This document shows positions 28,374-40,911 of a DNA stretch of 64,000 bases, piece by piece. The stretch comes from Chromera velia. Taxonomy: Eukaryota; Sar; Chromeraceae. Location of the stretch: NCBI GenBank assembly GCA_018398765.1, contig JAHBMJ010005524.1, positions 1 through 64,000 on the forward strand. Direction: 5' to 3'. Under the pieces are notes generated by a model. It ran no database searches and was not told where the DNA came from. It saw nothing but the letters and a program-made list of their open reading frames with translations. A program made the translations under genes and the position numbers. Each line of letters starts with the position of its first letter. Position 1 is the stretch's first letter.

Positions 28374-30000
28374 ACCCTGCATCAATTAATTGTCGACAAG
28401 TAATCGATCCAGACATGCAATCGATGAGAGAGTTAACGTAGCGACCAGACTTAAGTATGGGAATACCTTCATTGTAATACCAAACTGCCGCGTGCGTTGC
28501 CACCAAACGCTAGACGCCCAGAAATGGGCTGATGGCGACGGCGTATGATGATGATGATGATACTTTCCGCAAAGACAAAAAATCAGAGGAGAAAGACCCA
28601 TGCACCCACCTTGATTGTGGACAGTCGATGAGCAACAATGACCATGCTCATAGCATTGCCGTCAACTGTCCGCTTCTCTCCCTTTTCAGATATTTTCCGC
28701 GTTTCGGTTTCAGAAACAGACGAGGAGATCCCTCCATTGCTCCGACTCTCCTTGCTACCGCCTTCCGCAAAAAGGGCGTCAAGAGCTTGTTGGACCTGCA
28801 TGCAGACACTCACTCAGGCAAAGGCAGAGAGCGTGTGGAACCATCGAGGGAGGTGCGTGCAGTCGGATCGAGTGGGCCATCCGAGCTCTCTATCTGCTGA
28901 GAAGGAATTAATGCCATTGAGCAAAAAAAAAAATGGGAAAGTGGGTCAAAGGGATTATTCTCTTGAGATTTTTCAAAACATTTGTTCATTCCAAGACCCC
29001 CACAAAACAATTAAGGCATGAATGATCCTGCCTGAGCAACGGAGGGGTAAAATTTTGGAGGGACGATTTGCCTCCAAAGGCGAGCTCGTGACGAATTCTC
29101 CTAACAAAGTAGCGGCAATTCAAGCGAAGCGTGTACCCATGGAAACAGGAGACCGAAACCATTTTTCCGCATTGCAACTTTGCGTGATGACCATCCTGAG
29201 GCTCCTGCATCCTATTCGCACAAAAGCAAGGAAGTGAGTATTGTGCACCTTGTACAAGCCCTTACACGCACCTGGGCTTCGCTTTTTGCGTCGAGTGCCG
29301 ACGTCGCTTCGTCCAAAAGAAGAACATCAGGTCTTCTAAAAAGCGCACGGGCAAGTGCTACTCTCTGTTTTTGCCCTCCGGAGAGAGCGACACCTCTCTC
29401 CCCCACTCGCGTCTCAAACCCCTCTGGAAGATCCCGAATGAATTCCATGCAAGCAGCTCGCTCAGCGGCCTCCAGAAGCCCACGCTCGTGACATGGGGCT
29501 ACATCGTGAGGTTGTCCAGATGAAGGCAGGCGTACAGATCCGTTCTCACGCTCCTCCGAGTCGTGCTGCTGAGTGAGCACACCGTTTTTGATCGTCTCTT
29601 CTGCCCCAGGAGCCCCTCCTTCGAAAGTGTACGCGATGTTTTCTCGAATGCTCACATCAAAGAGAAGGCTCTCCTGCGTGAGTGAATTCATACGCACAAG
29701 GAGGGGAGGGGAGGTTCACATGATTCGCATGATGCGTGAATTTTGGTTTGATCCTATGAATTTAGCTCGGAAGGACCCTGCGTTCTCAATCAATCAAAGA
29801 AAGAAAGAAAGAAAGAAAGAATAAACAAGCGAACCAGCGAACGAACGAAGGAAGGAGGCGAACGAACGACGAAGGAAGGAAGGAAGGAAGGAAGGGAGGA
29901 AGGAAGGAAGGAAGGAAGGAAGAAAGGAAGAAAAAAAAAGAGAAAGAAAGAAAGAAAGAAAGAAAGAAAAAAAAAAAAGAAAGAAAAAAAGAAAGAAAGC

Positions 30001-30063
<63 letters not shown>

Positions 30064-30303
30064 GAAGGAAAGAAAAAGGGACGGGAGGGAGGAGGGAAGG
30101 ATTGAGGGAGGGAAGGAAGGAAAGGTCTTTCGAAATAAGGAAGGATGGATGAAAGAGAGGAGAGAAGGAAGGGGGGAAGAAAGAAAAGGGAGAAAGATGG
30201 ATAACCCAGACAAATAAACACACGAAGAATAATCATACAGTGAACGCAAGGAAACAGCAAGGCCGCTACAACTGAAAGACAGTCTCGCTCTTGCGCTCTA
30301 AAG

Positions 30304-30344
<41 letters not shown>

Positions 30345-33300
30345 CCTGAGATACTAGACCCATTCTTGCCCTCAGTCTTCGTGGATCCAAATGTTTCACG
30401 TCCACTCCGTCCAGCATCACGGATCCGAATTGTGGGTCGTAAAGACGCAACAAAAGTGACACAATGGAAGACTTCCCGCTCCCAGAAAGGCCGACCTGCA
30501 AGAATCACACAGACGTTACGTATTCTTGCTCGATCATCTGAAGGGACTCTGACAGAACGTCATAGTCCACCCGTACAGACACCAAACAGACAGATGCGTA
30601 GTATCACTCTGAAGTGTGCATAATTTAGTGGACCAACCCACTCGTCCCTTTCTGACCGTTCACTAAGAGAGAATGTCTTCAGAGGAATATAGTCTACAGA
30701 TTTATAGTCATAAGCGTTGTCATGTACCGTTGTCACTGACCTGCTTTCAAACACCTGGAGTGGTGACTGATTTACGTGTGTGGCATTTTTATGTGGTGCG
30801 TTGACGGACCGACATCTAAACTATGACTGATATGCTACAGATGAAGAGGTGCATGTGCGTGTACATACCCATGGCTGTCAGTGACTGACTGACTGACTGA
30901 CTGACTGACCAAAGCAACCCTCTCGGAGGGATTCACTTTGAGAGAGACCCCTTTGAGGACCCACCGCCGCGCACTTGTGTTTCCTGGATACGCAAACCAC
31001 ACGTCCCTCAATTCGAGGGTGGCGCCTCTCGGGGGGGGAGAGTAGCGGGAGGACAGACTGAAAGCAGCCTCAGCCTGGTGAGCAAGCGGATCAGGTGCAG
31101 AGGAGAGCAGGGGGGAGCGGAGACTTTTTCTGCCTGCCTCCCCTCTAGGTATCAGTCCCGCAAAGGAGAGAGTGTCATCTTGCAGAAGGTGTTTTTTGTT
31201 GTCTTTTCCGAGGGCGGATTTTTCTTCCTTTTCTCTGTCCTGACAGCAGTGTCTCTCTGGATGATCATGGGGTCCTTCGATGGGCATTGAAGGTGGCTGG
31301 TCGATCAACTCGAAGATCGAGTCGCCTGAATTAAGAGAAAAAAGGGGGGGGGAAATAATTTCCATGGACTTATTGGTCTGCGTGGAAGGACGCGCTGTAC
31401 GTTCATATTTGGGAATTAAACACATTGCCTGCCCGATAGAAAGGTAAGGGTGAATGATCATGTGAGCCCATCTTGTGACGAGATCTGGCCGCGCTTTGTA
31501 CTCCTGTGGTTATACGCACAATCTGACAGGACAGCAGAGAAAATCATGACGACAGACCACCATGCCACCTTGCCTAGTTCCCCTGTGGAATCGCTCTGTG
31601 TTCTGCGGAAACGGTCCAAATGACTTTGAGTTCTGTCGGAATGAGTCGGGGAACACACGAAAATAAAATAAAGAAAACGGAAAGGGGACAAAAGGACGAC
31701 CCACCTGCTCCGAGTCCCTGCATGAGTGAAATCACCTGCAGGAGAACCCAGGTTGAAGCCGTAGGCAGGGAAAAAGGGGGGGGAGGGCTTTTGGCTTTTA
31801 CGCTTCTTCAGCAGAAAGCTTTTCTGGTCCACAATTGAGATAAAGTGAGCAGAGGCTGAGCGACATTTTCTGGGAGACTGGTGAATATGCCGTTAAATCA
31901 ACGAGAAAAGTTTAATATGCTACGTAGGCCATCCGAGCTGCCTGCCTGATGCGCATCAAAGAAAGTCTCTCTCGTCCAAATTGCTTTCGACTGCACACTG
32001 CTTTTTTTCGTGGCTGTCTATGGGGAGAATTCAGGCCAGTCAGTGGAAGGCAAAATCAACGATCCCTCCTGACAAATTTCCAAAGAAAAAAGGAGAAAGA
32101 GGAAGGGAAGAATAGGGAAGGAAGCAGACGAAGACAGAGTCACGGACACAGAAAACAAGGGAGAAGATTTACTGACCTGTTGTGCAAGAGCATTCATTGA
32201 CTCTCCGATGTTCTGCGAGTACAGGAGGAAAGAGGCCAAGTCGGCGCCGTCCATATACCCCTCCATAAGAAGCCAAAAGCCGAAGGAGAGCACGAGTAAA
32301 ATGAAGCCGTTTTGCACTACGGTCACAATCGGTACATACCTGCGCAGAGGAAAAGCGGCACATGGGAGAAGGTGCCCTCCACTCATGCATGACTGAAAAT
32401 GACGTGGAACAATGTAAAGAACAAAAATGGAACAAAAACGATACTGGGTAAGAATGTGTAAGCAGAACGGTAGTAGGAGGGCTGACTATCCTTCAGACAG
32501 GCAGGGAACGCAACAAGCATCTTTCCCCCATTTTTTAAAAGTAATTTGGCCGCACCTCGCCCTCTTTTTCGTCCCATGTCGTCTATACATCTTCACTGTT
32601 TGTACATTTCCCGTATTGTCCTTCCATCCCTATAGCTGATTTCCTGGTTCCTCACTTTGTTCTCGCTCATTCCTGATTTTGCTTCCATGACGTCTCCTTC
32701 ATTTATCCATACCCATACCGTTCTTCCCATCTCTGGCCTTTTTCTGTTTTTTGTTCTTGTGCTGTCTCTTTGACTTCCCGACTCTGAATCGTCGTCTCAT
32801 GCATGCAGCTGAGCTGAGAAAATCAAACTCAATTAAGTCTTTGAGACGGACGGCTTGGAAAAAGCGAAGGAAATTCAGCTACAAGGGAAAAGCTCTGGTG
32901 TGATGCAGCAGTCCATCTTGTATAAGAGAGAGAGAGAGAGAGAAAGAGAGACAGAGACAGAGACAGAGACAGAGAGAGACAGAAGCCCAGCGAAAATTTC
33001 TTTTTTTTAGCAAAAGCACATACCTACTCGACGCGTTTGCGCAATCGGGCATACAAAGCATGTGCATAAGTAGAACTTCAAGCAAAGAGGTGCACCCCCC
33101 GAGACAGACTCGGCGGACGCGAAGGAGAGAGGATAGAAGGGGGGAGGAGAGAGAGATTTGATAGAAAGAGATCGGTGTGAGAGGTCATTGGGCTACCAGC
33201 TGTAGCACATTTTTATCCGGAGTTCCAAGTCGACCTGCATACAGGAACTCCACACAACGGAACAAGCGTGAATGGACATACATGGACGTACGGAATGGAG

Positions 33301-33629
33301 CGTGCATGAATGAAGTGAATGCCCCCGAGTGCTCACTCTTCGCCACTGCCACTGAGGCGGGACTTTACCGATGATACAGACAGGAGGTAGACGGAAAGAC
33401 GATCTCTTTCTCTCTTCGCAGTTCTTTTCAATGGCTGACGGAGTTACTATACAAAGAAAGACTTCACATTCTCTCCAGATAGCGAGACAGCTAGGGTTGC
33501 ACGAATGCTGCAGGCAGAAAGAAAAAAAGGCTGCATGGGGGGCCGACCTGCTGTCTGTTCCTGAAGTCGTATCGTCTCTTCTCCCACCCTTCGCTGGCAA
33601 ACGACCGCACCAGACTGACGTCACACACA

Positions 33630-33681
<52 letters not shown>

Positions 33682-34673
33682 CACACGCACAAGAAGACAA
33701 TACAAAAGATAGCTCAGGAGATTATCATGACAACGCACATCATGCAGATGATGGCAAAGGACTCTTCTTCCTCGCATCTCCGCTATCCGAAGAGACTTCA
33801 TGCAGATGATGGCAAGGGACTACACCGTGCGTGCCCGTTGGGCAGACAGCAAAGAAAGGAAATTAGGAATTGTGGATTTTGAGTTGGTCATAAAAAATTC
33901 ACCTATGTCTGTATGAAACTCGACAGTTGTTTGCGACTTCTGAAAAACGAAACAAAAACTGTCTCGAAAGAAACTTCGCAGAAAAACAACACGTCACAAC
34001 TCGAGATGGGGAATGGGACAGAGAAAGAGGCAATTCAAATTGACTGCCAGGTAGAGCAACGATGATCAAACTAGAAGTACATCTTGTTTGTTCCCGTCTT
34101 GAAATCAACCCTCCGAGACACACGTTGCATGTACAGCGGCTCGCATGCGGTAAAGGCTAAGCTCAGGCTGTTTCTTTCCGTACATGCAGGACTCGTTCAA
34201 CTAAGCTTTCGGCACACAAATCTTCAATTTGAGTTTTCTTATCCGCTTTGACACTAGTCAGATTGCTGATCGAATCTCAGAGAAATAAAGAATCCGTGTC
34301 AACCATCAACGTACCGTCAGCTCAAACAAACAAAGTGCCTGACCGAATCATGGAGAGCGCCTGTTCTGCAACTGCGTTCGCTTCTCCTTTCGAGTGCTGA
34401 ATTTTTCTCTGAAGAGTTCTCGTGAAGTCACCAAAGACCTGTAGGCAGAGAGAGTGAAATTAAGTGAGTGATTGGACGGACCCTCGATCCAATCTATCGT
34501 GGACCCTCTGTTCGTTCTATTTTTGTTCCCTTTCCCCTCCGCACAGACAGGCAGGCAGGCAGGCAGGCACGCGGGTAGAGTGACTGCTCCTTTTTTCCGC
34601 CTGCCTTTCACGCTTACCGGAAGTAGGATTATACACTTTCCACCCAATTTCCTGATCAGCCGACACAAAAAAC

Positions 34674-34704
<31 letters not shown>

Positions 34705-35926
34705 GCAGACAGGCAGGCAGGCAGGCAGGCAGACAGACAGACAGACAGAGAGACAGGCAGGCAGGCAGGCAGGCAGGCAGACAGACAGACAGACAGACAG
34801 AAGGTGTAGCTCCAATTTGGTCTTCTCTTCCTCTCTCATCTTTGCGAACAAAAACCAAAACAGGCAGATAGAACCAAAGACAGGAAGACAGGCAGGCAGG
34901 CACACGGGGAGACAAACAGAGACAGAGACAGAGACAAAGAGAGAGGCAGAGGCAGAGGCAGAGGCAGAGACAGAGACAGAGACAGAGAGAAAGAGAGAGG
35001 CAGAGGCAGAGGCAGAGACAGAGACAGAGGCAAAGAGAGAGGCAGAGGCAGAGACAGAGACAGAGGCAAAGAGAGAGGCAGAGGCAGAGGCAGAGGCAGA
35101 GGCAGAGGCAGAGGCAGAGACAGAGACAAAGAGAGAGGCAGAGGCAGAGACAGAGACAGAGGCAAAGAGAGAGGCAGAGACAGAGACAGAGGCAAAGAGA
35201 GAGGCAGAGGCAGAGACAGAGACAGAGACAGAGGCAAAGAGAGAGGCAGAGACAGAGACAGAGGCAAAGAGAGAGGCAGAGGCAGAGACAGAGACAGAGA
35301 CAAAGAGAGAGGCAGAGGCAGAGGCAGAGGCAGAGGCAGAGGCAGAGGCAGAGACAGAGAGAGATCGACGTGGGGGCGGGGTCTGTTTGGGGGGGGACAA
35401 AGGACGAAAGCACGCAGGGAGGCTGGCAGGCAAACGAAAAGAGAGAGTGACATCTTCACTTCTACTTCTTTCTTCCTTTGCCATTTGCCAAGAAAAGATA
35501 TTAAAGTATGGACATTCCTTTTTCTTTCCTACTCGTTAGACACAGACGGGAACAGACAGAGCCACAGACAAGCGGGCGAACAGACAGACAAGCAGACAGA
35601 CAGAGAGGCAGACACAGACAATATGAATTCTTTTTTTCTCGTTTTCTTCTCTTTTCCTCTTTCAAACAAACAAAACAAGAGAAAGACAGACATGGGGACA
35701 AGACCGATGAACAGACCATAAGTTTCTTTCTTTGTCGCTTTCTTCTCCTTTTCACATACACAGACAGACAAAAAGACAGACCTAGAGACAGACTGGGCCA
35801 TGCTTCTTCCACTTCTTTCATTTACTGTTCTAGACCTTTTTTGTGTGTGCAAACAGCCAAACAAAAAGAGAAACAACAGCGCAGGCATGCACAGATCGAC
35901 AGACAGCTAGGCAGGCCGGCAAGCAC

Positions 35927-35969
<43 letters not shown>

Positions 35970-38491
35970 AAGAAAGAAAGAAAGAAAGAAAGAAAAAAAA
36001 AAAAAAAGAAAGAGAAAGAAAGAGAAAGAAAAAAAAAGAAAGAAAGAAAGAAAGAAAGAAAGAAAAGAAAGAAAAAAGAAAAGGAAGGAAAGAACGAAGG
36101 AAGGAAGGAAGGAACGAAGAAAGGGAGTGGGAAGAGAAGAGAGATAAAGACAAAGAGGAGAGGAAGAGAAAGAAAAAACAAAGACAAGGATGGGCAGGCG
36201 AGCGAACGAACGAAAGAAGAAAAACCAATTCGTCATTTGGACAATGCGCGCAGACACACAGATGCACACAGAGACAGACAGAAACAACAGGCGGATTCGA
36301 TGACCTCTTTTTTTTTTTCAAGTGCAGACAGGCAGACAGAAAGGGGAGTAGAAAGACAGGCAGACAGAAAGGAGAGTAGACAGACAGGCCGACAGACGGT
36401 GTCCCGCTGTTGAGCGAAGGCGAGAACGGCATAGAGAGAAATACTAATACACAGAGAGATGGCAAGCCTGCACGCCACACGGACGTACCTTTGTCGCCAA
36501 AAAGAAGATTCCACTCAGGGCGGTGTACACGAGAGCAAGCGGCCAGCCTACAAAGAAAAGGATTACAGTCGCCCCGAACAGCTGCAGTGCGCGCATGTGC
36601 ATCTGTATGTACGCATTCATTTTGGGAGTAGAAAGCGGTCGTGCATCTTTCTGTAGATCGAACTAATGACGCATCCTCTTAGCCGTCTCTCCGACTGACG
36701 CGCTTGTCTGCATAAAATACTGAAACGAAGCTGTGAAACCACCTTTCTCTGGCACTTGTAAGAAAGGGAGACATAGGTACATTTCTACATGATAGACTGA
36801 AGAAATTGGCTTATTCCGCGCACCTGCACAAAATACTGCACCGAGGCGTTGAAATTGGTGGTGACGATAGCACCGAGAAGAGTGGCGTCGCTTGTCAGAC
36901 GGCTCGTCAACCGTCCTGAAAACGAAAAGGCAAAAGCGCATCCACCGCAATAGTTTCCTAAGGGAGCATCTGAAAGAGACTGCTGCTGAAGAGAAAAATG
37001 TTTGGAAGTTTATGGAAACAGCAGTGGTGCATGTAATATTGGTAGTGAAAAAGGAAAGAGCATTAGTTCCAAAGAAAAAACGTGGTGGGATGATTAGCCG
37101 ATGAGAGGGGAGAGCTTGCACGAGATCAGTACACCCAAAACAGGAAATGGGAAGCATAAAAGGACTTCTTTGTATCTTACAGAGCATCCCTCCCTCCTTG
37201 ACTTTTTCGGAAAACTCTTTCGTTGAATTGCGTGTCAAAAAGGTGCTGCTGGGGTTTTCCTTGAGAGGGAACCCCGCATGCACTCAAGGTTTGCGTTTTT
37301 GATCGCACTCAGCTTTCCAAATCTCAGATTCAGTCAGAGAGGTTTTTGAAGTGCCTGTCACGAGGCCATACAGGACTTCTTTCTCAATAGCAATGACCCA
37401 ACCTGACACAACCTGACCTGTTCCTTGTTTGTCGAAGAAAGCAATGTCCTTCCGAAGAAGGCAGGCAAATAAGGTGCGCTGGAGTCGAGCAATCAGCCTC
37501 ACCTGCATGAATCTTGCACAGACTCACAAAAACGTCGTGCATGTATTTCACCCCTGCGAGCACAACGTAAGCAAAATTCTCTCTCTCACCTTCATGCGGA
37601 ACGGACACAAGTGTAGGGCACGCAGGGATGATGACTGAAAGGCGACTGACGAATATTCAATCACACAATATTGGACTCTATTTCTGCACGTACACAATTC
37701 AGTAGATATCTGTTGACAAGATGCAGAAAGAGAATCAAAGCTTTGCTCCTGTTCCTCTAGCGTACTCTTGTGACGGAGAAACGGTTAGTTGGATCCATCC
37801 AGGAGGTCCCCATGTGATTCTTTTCTGCCTTTGCGTGTCCAGTTGAAAACGGACCGCGAAAATGATAGTCCAAAAAGTGTTTTTGCACAGTGTGTCCTCT
37901 CTTTCCTCTTTGCTTGAAGATTGCGGTTTCATGTCCATCTATCTGTCTATTTGTATGTGGGTCTTCAACCGTGAGGCATGCCTACCTCCTGACCTCCAAT
38001 TTCGCAGAAGCCCACACACGGAGCCCCGAAAAAAATGCGCAGAGAACTGCGAAGAGTGCAAGAAAAATCGCGTTGTCTTCAAACTGCCTCTTTGCCTCCT
38101 GCGCCTCTCCTTCGGTGGCTGCGACTTCCAGAGCTGCGGCCAGTGCGCCAGCAGCGAATCTAGGCAGAAGCAGTTTTGTTCCCATTGACAGGAAAAGGAA
38201 GACAAACCTGCATGCAGAGAGACGAAAAAATGGTTCGAGGCGTATGGTGACGCGCTGCTGCTTTTTGTTTTTGAGTCTTCAGCAAGGAATGACAAGAGAA
38301 GACAGCATGACAGGGAGAAACGGCGGTACAAAGACACACAAAAATATGCGTAGAAGAACTTGAGGAAGGATTAAAACACCGACTCGAGCGCTGGAAAAGA
38401 GAGAAAGGGTCGGTCGGACAGAGAGGCGATACCCGTTGTCGGGTCTTTAATCTCTCAACCAACCAACCAACCAACCAACCAACCAACTACA

Positions 38492-38524
<33 letters not shown>

Positions 38525-39785
38525 TACATACACACACACACATACATACATACATACATACATACACCGCGCGCGCGCGTAGTGACAGACACAGCAATCA
38601 GGCAGGCAGGAAGGCAGGCAGGAAGGCAGGCGGGCATGGGGGCAGGCACATTGTAGAACTTCTTTTTAGAGATAGACGGAAGTACGCGTGGGCTGTTTGT
38701 GAGACAGCAAGGGCTCCAACTGACATCGCGATCAAGAGGTCACCGTCAGGCAGGGCAAGAGTCATCAATCTTTTCAAAGTCTGCACAGAAGATGTTGACT
38801 TCCCGTTTCTTTTTTCCCCCTCCGTTTTCTTCTTCTGTTCCTGCCCCTGCTGCTGCTTGTTGTGGTGAGGTGGGTCTCTTTCGGTGTTTTCAAAGCAACC
38901 ACTCAGAGCTACCCTCGAATGCGACCGAGGCATGTCGGAAGGAGAGGCTTGGACGTCGTCTTCTGAATCGCTTTGCTCTGTCGTATCTCTCTCTGGCTTT
39001 CCTTCTTCGTTCTGTGATATGGACCCCTGAGGCAGACGTTCCATTCTCCTTTCCTTCCTCGGCGGCTTCTCTTTCAAAACTTTCCCTCCGCTCGTCAGAA
39101 AGTCTGTAGACATGGACAACTCAGCACTGTCCTCCGACACTGATTCGCTGACAGCAGCGTCAAATGCGAAGCCTCGAAGTTCCTTGCCGCTATCACACCC
39201 TTTCGCGTCTTCACTCCCAGCCTCCTCGCCCAGATTCTCTCCTGTCTCTTCCTCGAGTGGAGCAAACTTTCCTGTGAGCAAGGAAGGATCTCTGACGTAC
39301 GGCACAAGCTCCTCATCTGGATCTTCATTCTTGTATCGGCCTCGGTGAGATGCAAATAAACCGGAGAGGTTCGTCAGCAGACACACAACGACAACGACAA
39401 GACGAACAGTAAACTCGTACACTGGTCTTTCAGGACCCCCTTTCGCGAATACCTGAGCAGAAATGAGGCCCGTGCGGGTGGAGGAGAAAACAAGGGCGAT
39501 CACACTCAAGGCTACAGTCGGCAGCCGCATTACAGAACATGTCGCAAAAACAGAAAAGACTCCGAACGAAACGAATGTAGTGCAAAACCAAACGTCCACG
39601 ACCGAGTAGACGGAGAATCTGGACAACTCCTCCTCAAAAATCGTCCTGACATCGAAGTCGTAACCCGGAATGCTCGCAAGAAGTGCAGGACAGAGGAGAC
39701 AGGCGCACCCAATTCCGATGGCATGAACTGTGAACAGCATTCTAGGAATTCGGACGCCCCGGTGATAGGGGAATTTGACAGACAT
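28079..39785 (-). CDS. ABCB-type (TAP/TAPL-like) half-transporter, 15 exons
   Basis: ATP-driven exporter half-molecule expected to dimerise in a membrane. Exons, high to low: 39785-38686, 38207-37994, 37502-37418, 36915-36824, 36581-36489, 34438-34344, 34253-34184, 33234-33197, 32339-32177, 31735-31705, 31325-30910, 30495-30346, 29673-29272, 28795-28610, 28216-28079; 3273 nt, 1090 aa, all phases consistent. About four hydrophobic segments in residues 1-140 form a TMD0 as in TAP/ABCB9, followed by a long acidic/Ser-rich linker and a six-helix core. The coupling region reads [14 protein letters not shown] then [12 protein letters not shown]. The NBD has Walker [10 protein letters not shown], signature ALSGGQKQR, Walker [13 protein letters not shown] and H-loop AHRLSTI. 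Oddities are ~100-residue and ~50-residue hydrophilic inserts in the linker and NBD. Substrate (peptide or lipid) is unknown. The start is the first ATG after a non-ATG upstream extension. Confidence 0.92.
28334..28370. repeat. (GA)n microsatellite in ABCB intron
   Basis: Pure GA run between the last two exons' region; intronic. Confidence 0.9.
29798..30195. repeat. 400-bp polypurine tract (AAAG/AAGG/GA) in ABCB intron
   Basis: Nearly uninterrupted purines on the + strand, so CTTT/CCTT on the transcribed sense strand. All three minus-strand frames stay open through it only because of the repeat. Confidence 0.95.
30304..30341. repeat. (AC)n microsatellite beside an ABCB donor site
   Basis: AC run ending 5 bp from the donor of exon 30495-30346. 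Confidence 0.9.
34675..35371. repeat. GACA/GGCA tetranucleotide and GAGACA/GAGGCA hexanucleotide arrays in ABCB intron
   Basis: Tetranucleotide array at about 34675-34800, then a hexanucleotide minisatellite at about 34918-35371. In the latter, blocks of GAGGCA and GAGACA are separated by recurring CAAAGAGAGAGGCAGA spacers every roughly 30-60 bp, a higher-order structure. Long frames open on both strands (Glu-Ala/Glu-Thr or Ser-Ala/Leu-Cys repeats) are artefacts. Confidence 0.95.
35930..36190. repeat. Polypurine GA/GAAA/GGAA tract in ABCB intron
   Basis: Compound purine-only tract in the same intron as the hexanucleotide array. Confidence 0.95.
38457..38648. repeat. Compound microsatellite in ABCB intron 1
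   Basis: (CCAA)n, (CA)n, (CATA)n, (CG)n and (GGCA)n blocks, ending 38 bp from the donor of exon 1. Confidence 0.95.
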
Positions 39786-40911
39786 GGTTTCTGTCCCACC
39801 GTCTCTTCCTCGCAGGGGGATCAGAAAAATACCAAAGAAGAGGGAAGATCGAGTACTTTGCAACTGTTCCAAGAAAACATAGCCTGTACAGACAGGATAA
39901 GGTCAGTCATTTCGGTCTGAGAAAGCGAGACGAACAGACTGAGCTCGTGCGTCCAGAACACTTTTTGGACAGTCTCGCGCGTAGGACAGCCCAGGCGAAT
40001 GCGGCAGACCAATGGTTGAACCGTGTCTCCACAATACATGAGACACACTTCAACGGCCAGTGATTCAATGTCAACATCGATCGAATAAGTTCACATCGGT
40101 AGTAACAGCCTTGCGGAGACGGCTCACGCGAGATCGATCGCGGTATATACGTACGTGCCATGCAGTGGCCCCGGAAAGTATAAGCGTAGCGTGCGCGAGT
40201 ATGTGCGAGTGCAAAGACGCGGGCCGGCCAGCCGGCTAGAAGCATGCATGTGACACAACATTCGAGCATCATTCGAGCATTCCTCGAGCATATTCGAGCC
40301 ACTTCGAGCTTCTTCTTCACAAATGAGCCCTTTTACATAGAGCAGGTGGGATTTTGATTTCGTATATTCAATCAGTGACACAGATCGATCTCAAACGTGC
40401 GTGGCCATTTGAGGGCGGCAGCTCGTGAAACCTAAATCTTGGTGCAACCTCCCATCAGGCAACAGTTGGCTGCTATCCTCTGTCGTCATTTGGGCGCAAA
40501 GTCACTTTGTGATTGTGGGGGGGGGGCATAAATACTGAGTGGATGCTGTTGGGTCGATAGATACGACATTAGGTCGCGGATTCGTCCTTTTTCTTTTGCG
40601 GTCGATCCTTCCTGAGACCTATATATGTCTGTCTGAACAGACTGAGGACCATCGTTGCTGGCCGGCTTCTTTGCCAAACCATTTCTCTGTTTTCCTCCTT
40701 TCTTTGCGCATCTGACAAAATAGTTTTGCGGAATGCTTCTTCGTTCCTTGTGCTGGGAGGTTTGAGTCTCTCTCTAACAAACGAAGCAAAGGCAGACGCG
40801 AAAGGACTCCCACAAGAGAGGGAGACAAAAGAGGATTTCAGCTTGCCGGGGGCCTCCCTTGGCGGGGGAGTCTTCACTTTCTCCTCTCAGACGGCTCCAT
40901 TGAGTGGGCTG
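39786..40911. other. Divergent intergenic region
   Basis: Lies head-to-head between the minus-strand ABCB gene and the plus-strand gene starting near 40912. Contains ATTCGAGC words repeated near 40260-40310 and GATCGATC-rich stretches. It should hold both promoters; no recognisable element was found. A non-ATG open extension of the right-hand gene reaches back to 40726. Confidence 0.4.

Noticed and set aside
33341-33366. Second candidate ABCB micro-exon
   Set aside because: Its length breaks the phase with the flanking exons and its residues do not fit the coupling region.
33899-33935. Candidate ABCB micro-exon with a very good acceptor
   Set aside because: In the phase required by its neighbours it ends in TAG; the exons at 34184-34253 and 33197-33234 give a complete, family-like junction instead.
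34348-35539. Open frames of over 300 codons on both strands
   Set aside because: They arise from tetra- and hexanucleotide repeats whose unit lengths keep frames open; composition is a pure repeat and the region is an intron of the ABCB gene.
35930-36413. Repeat arrays resembling a CRISPR
   Set aside because: They are simple microsatellites without unique spacers, in a eukaryotic intron.
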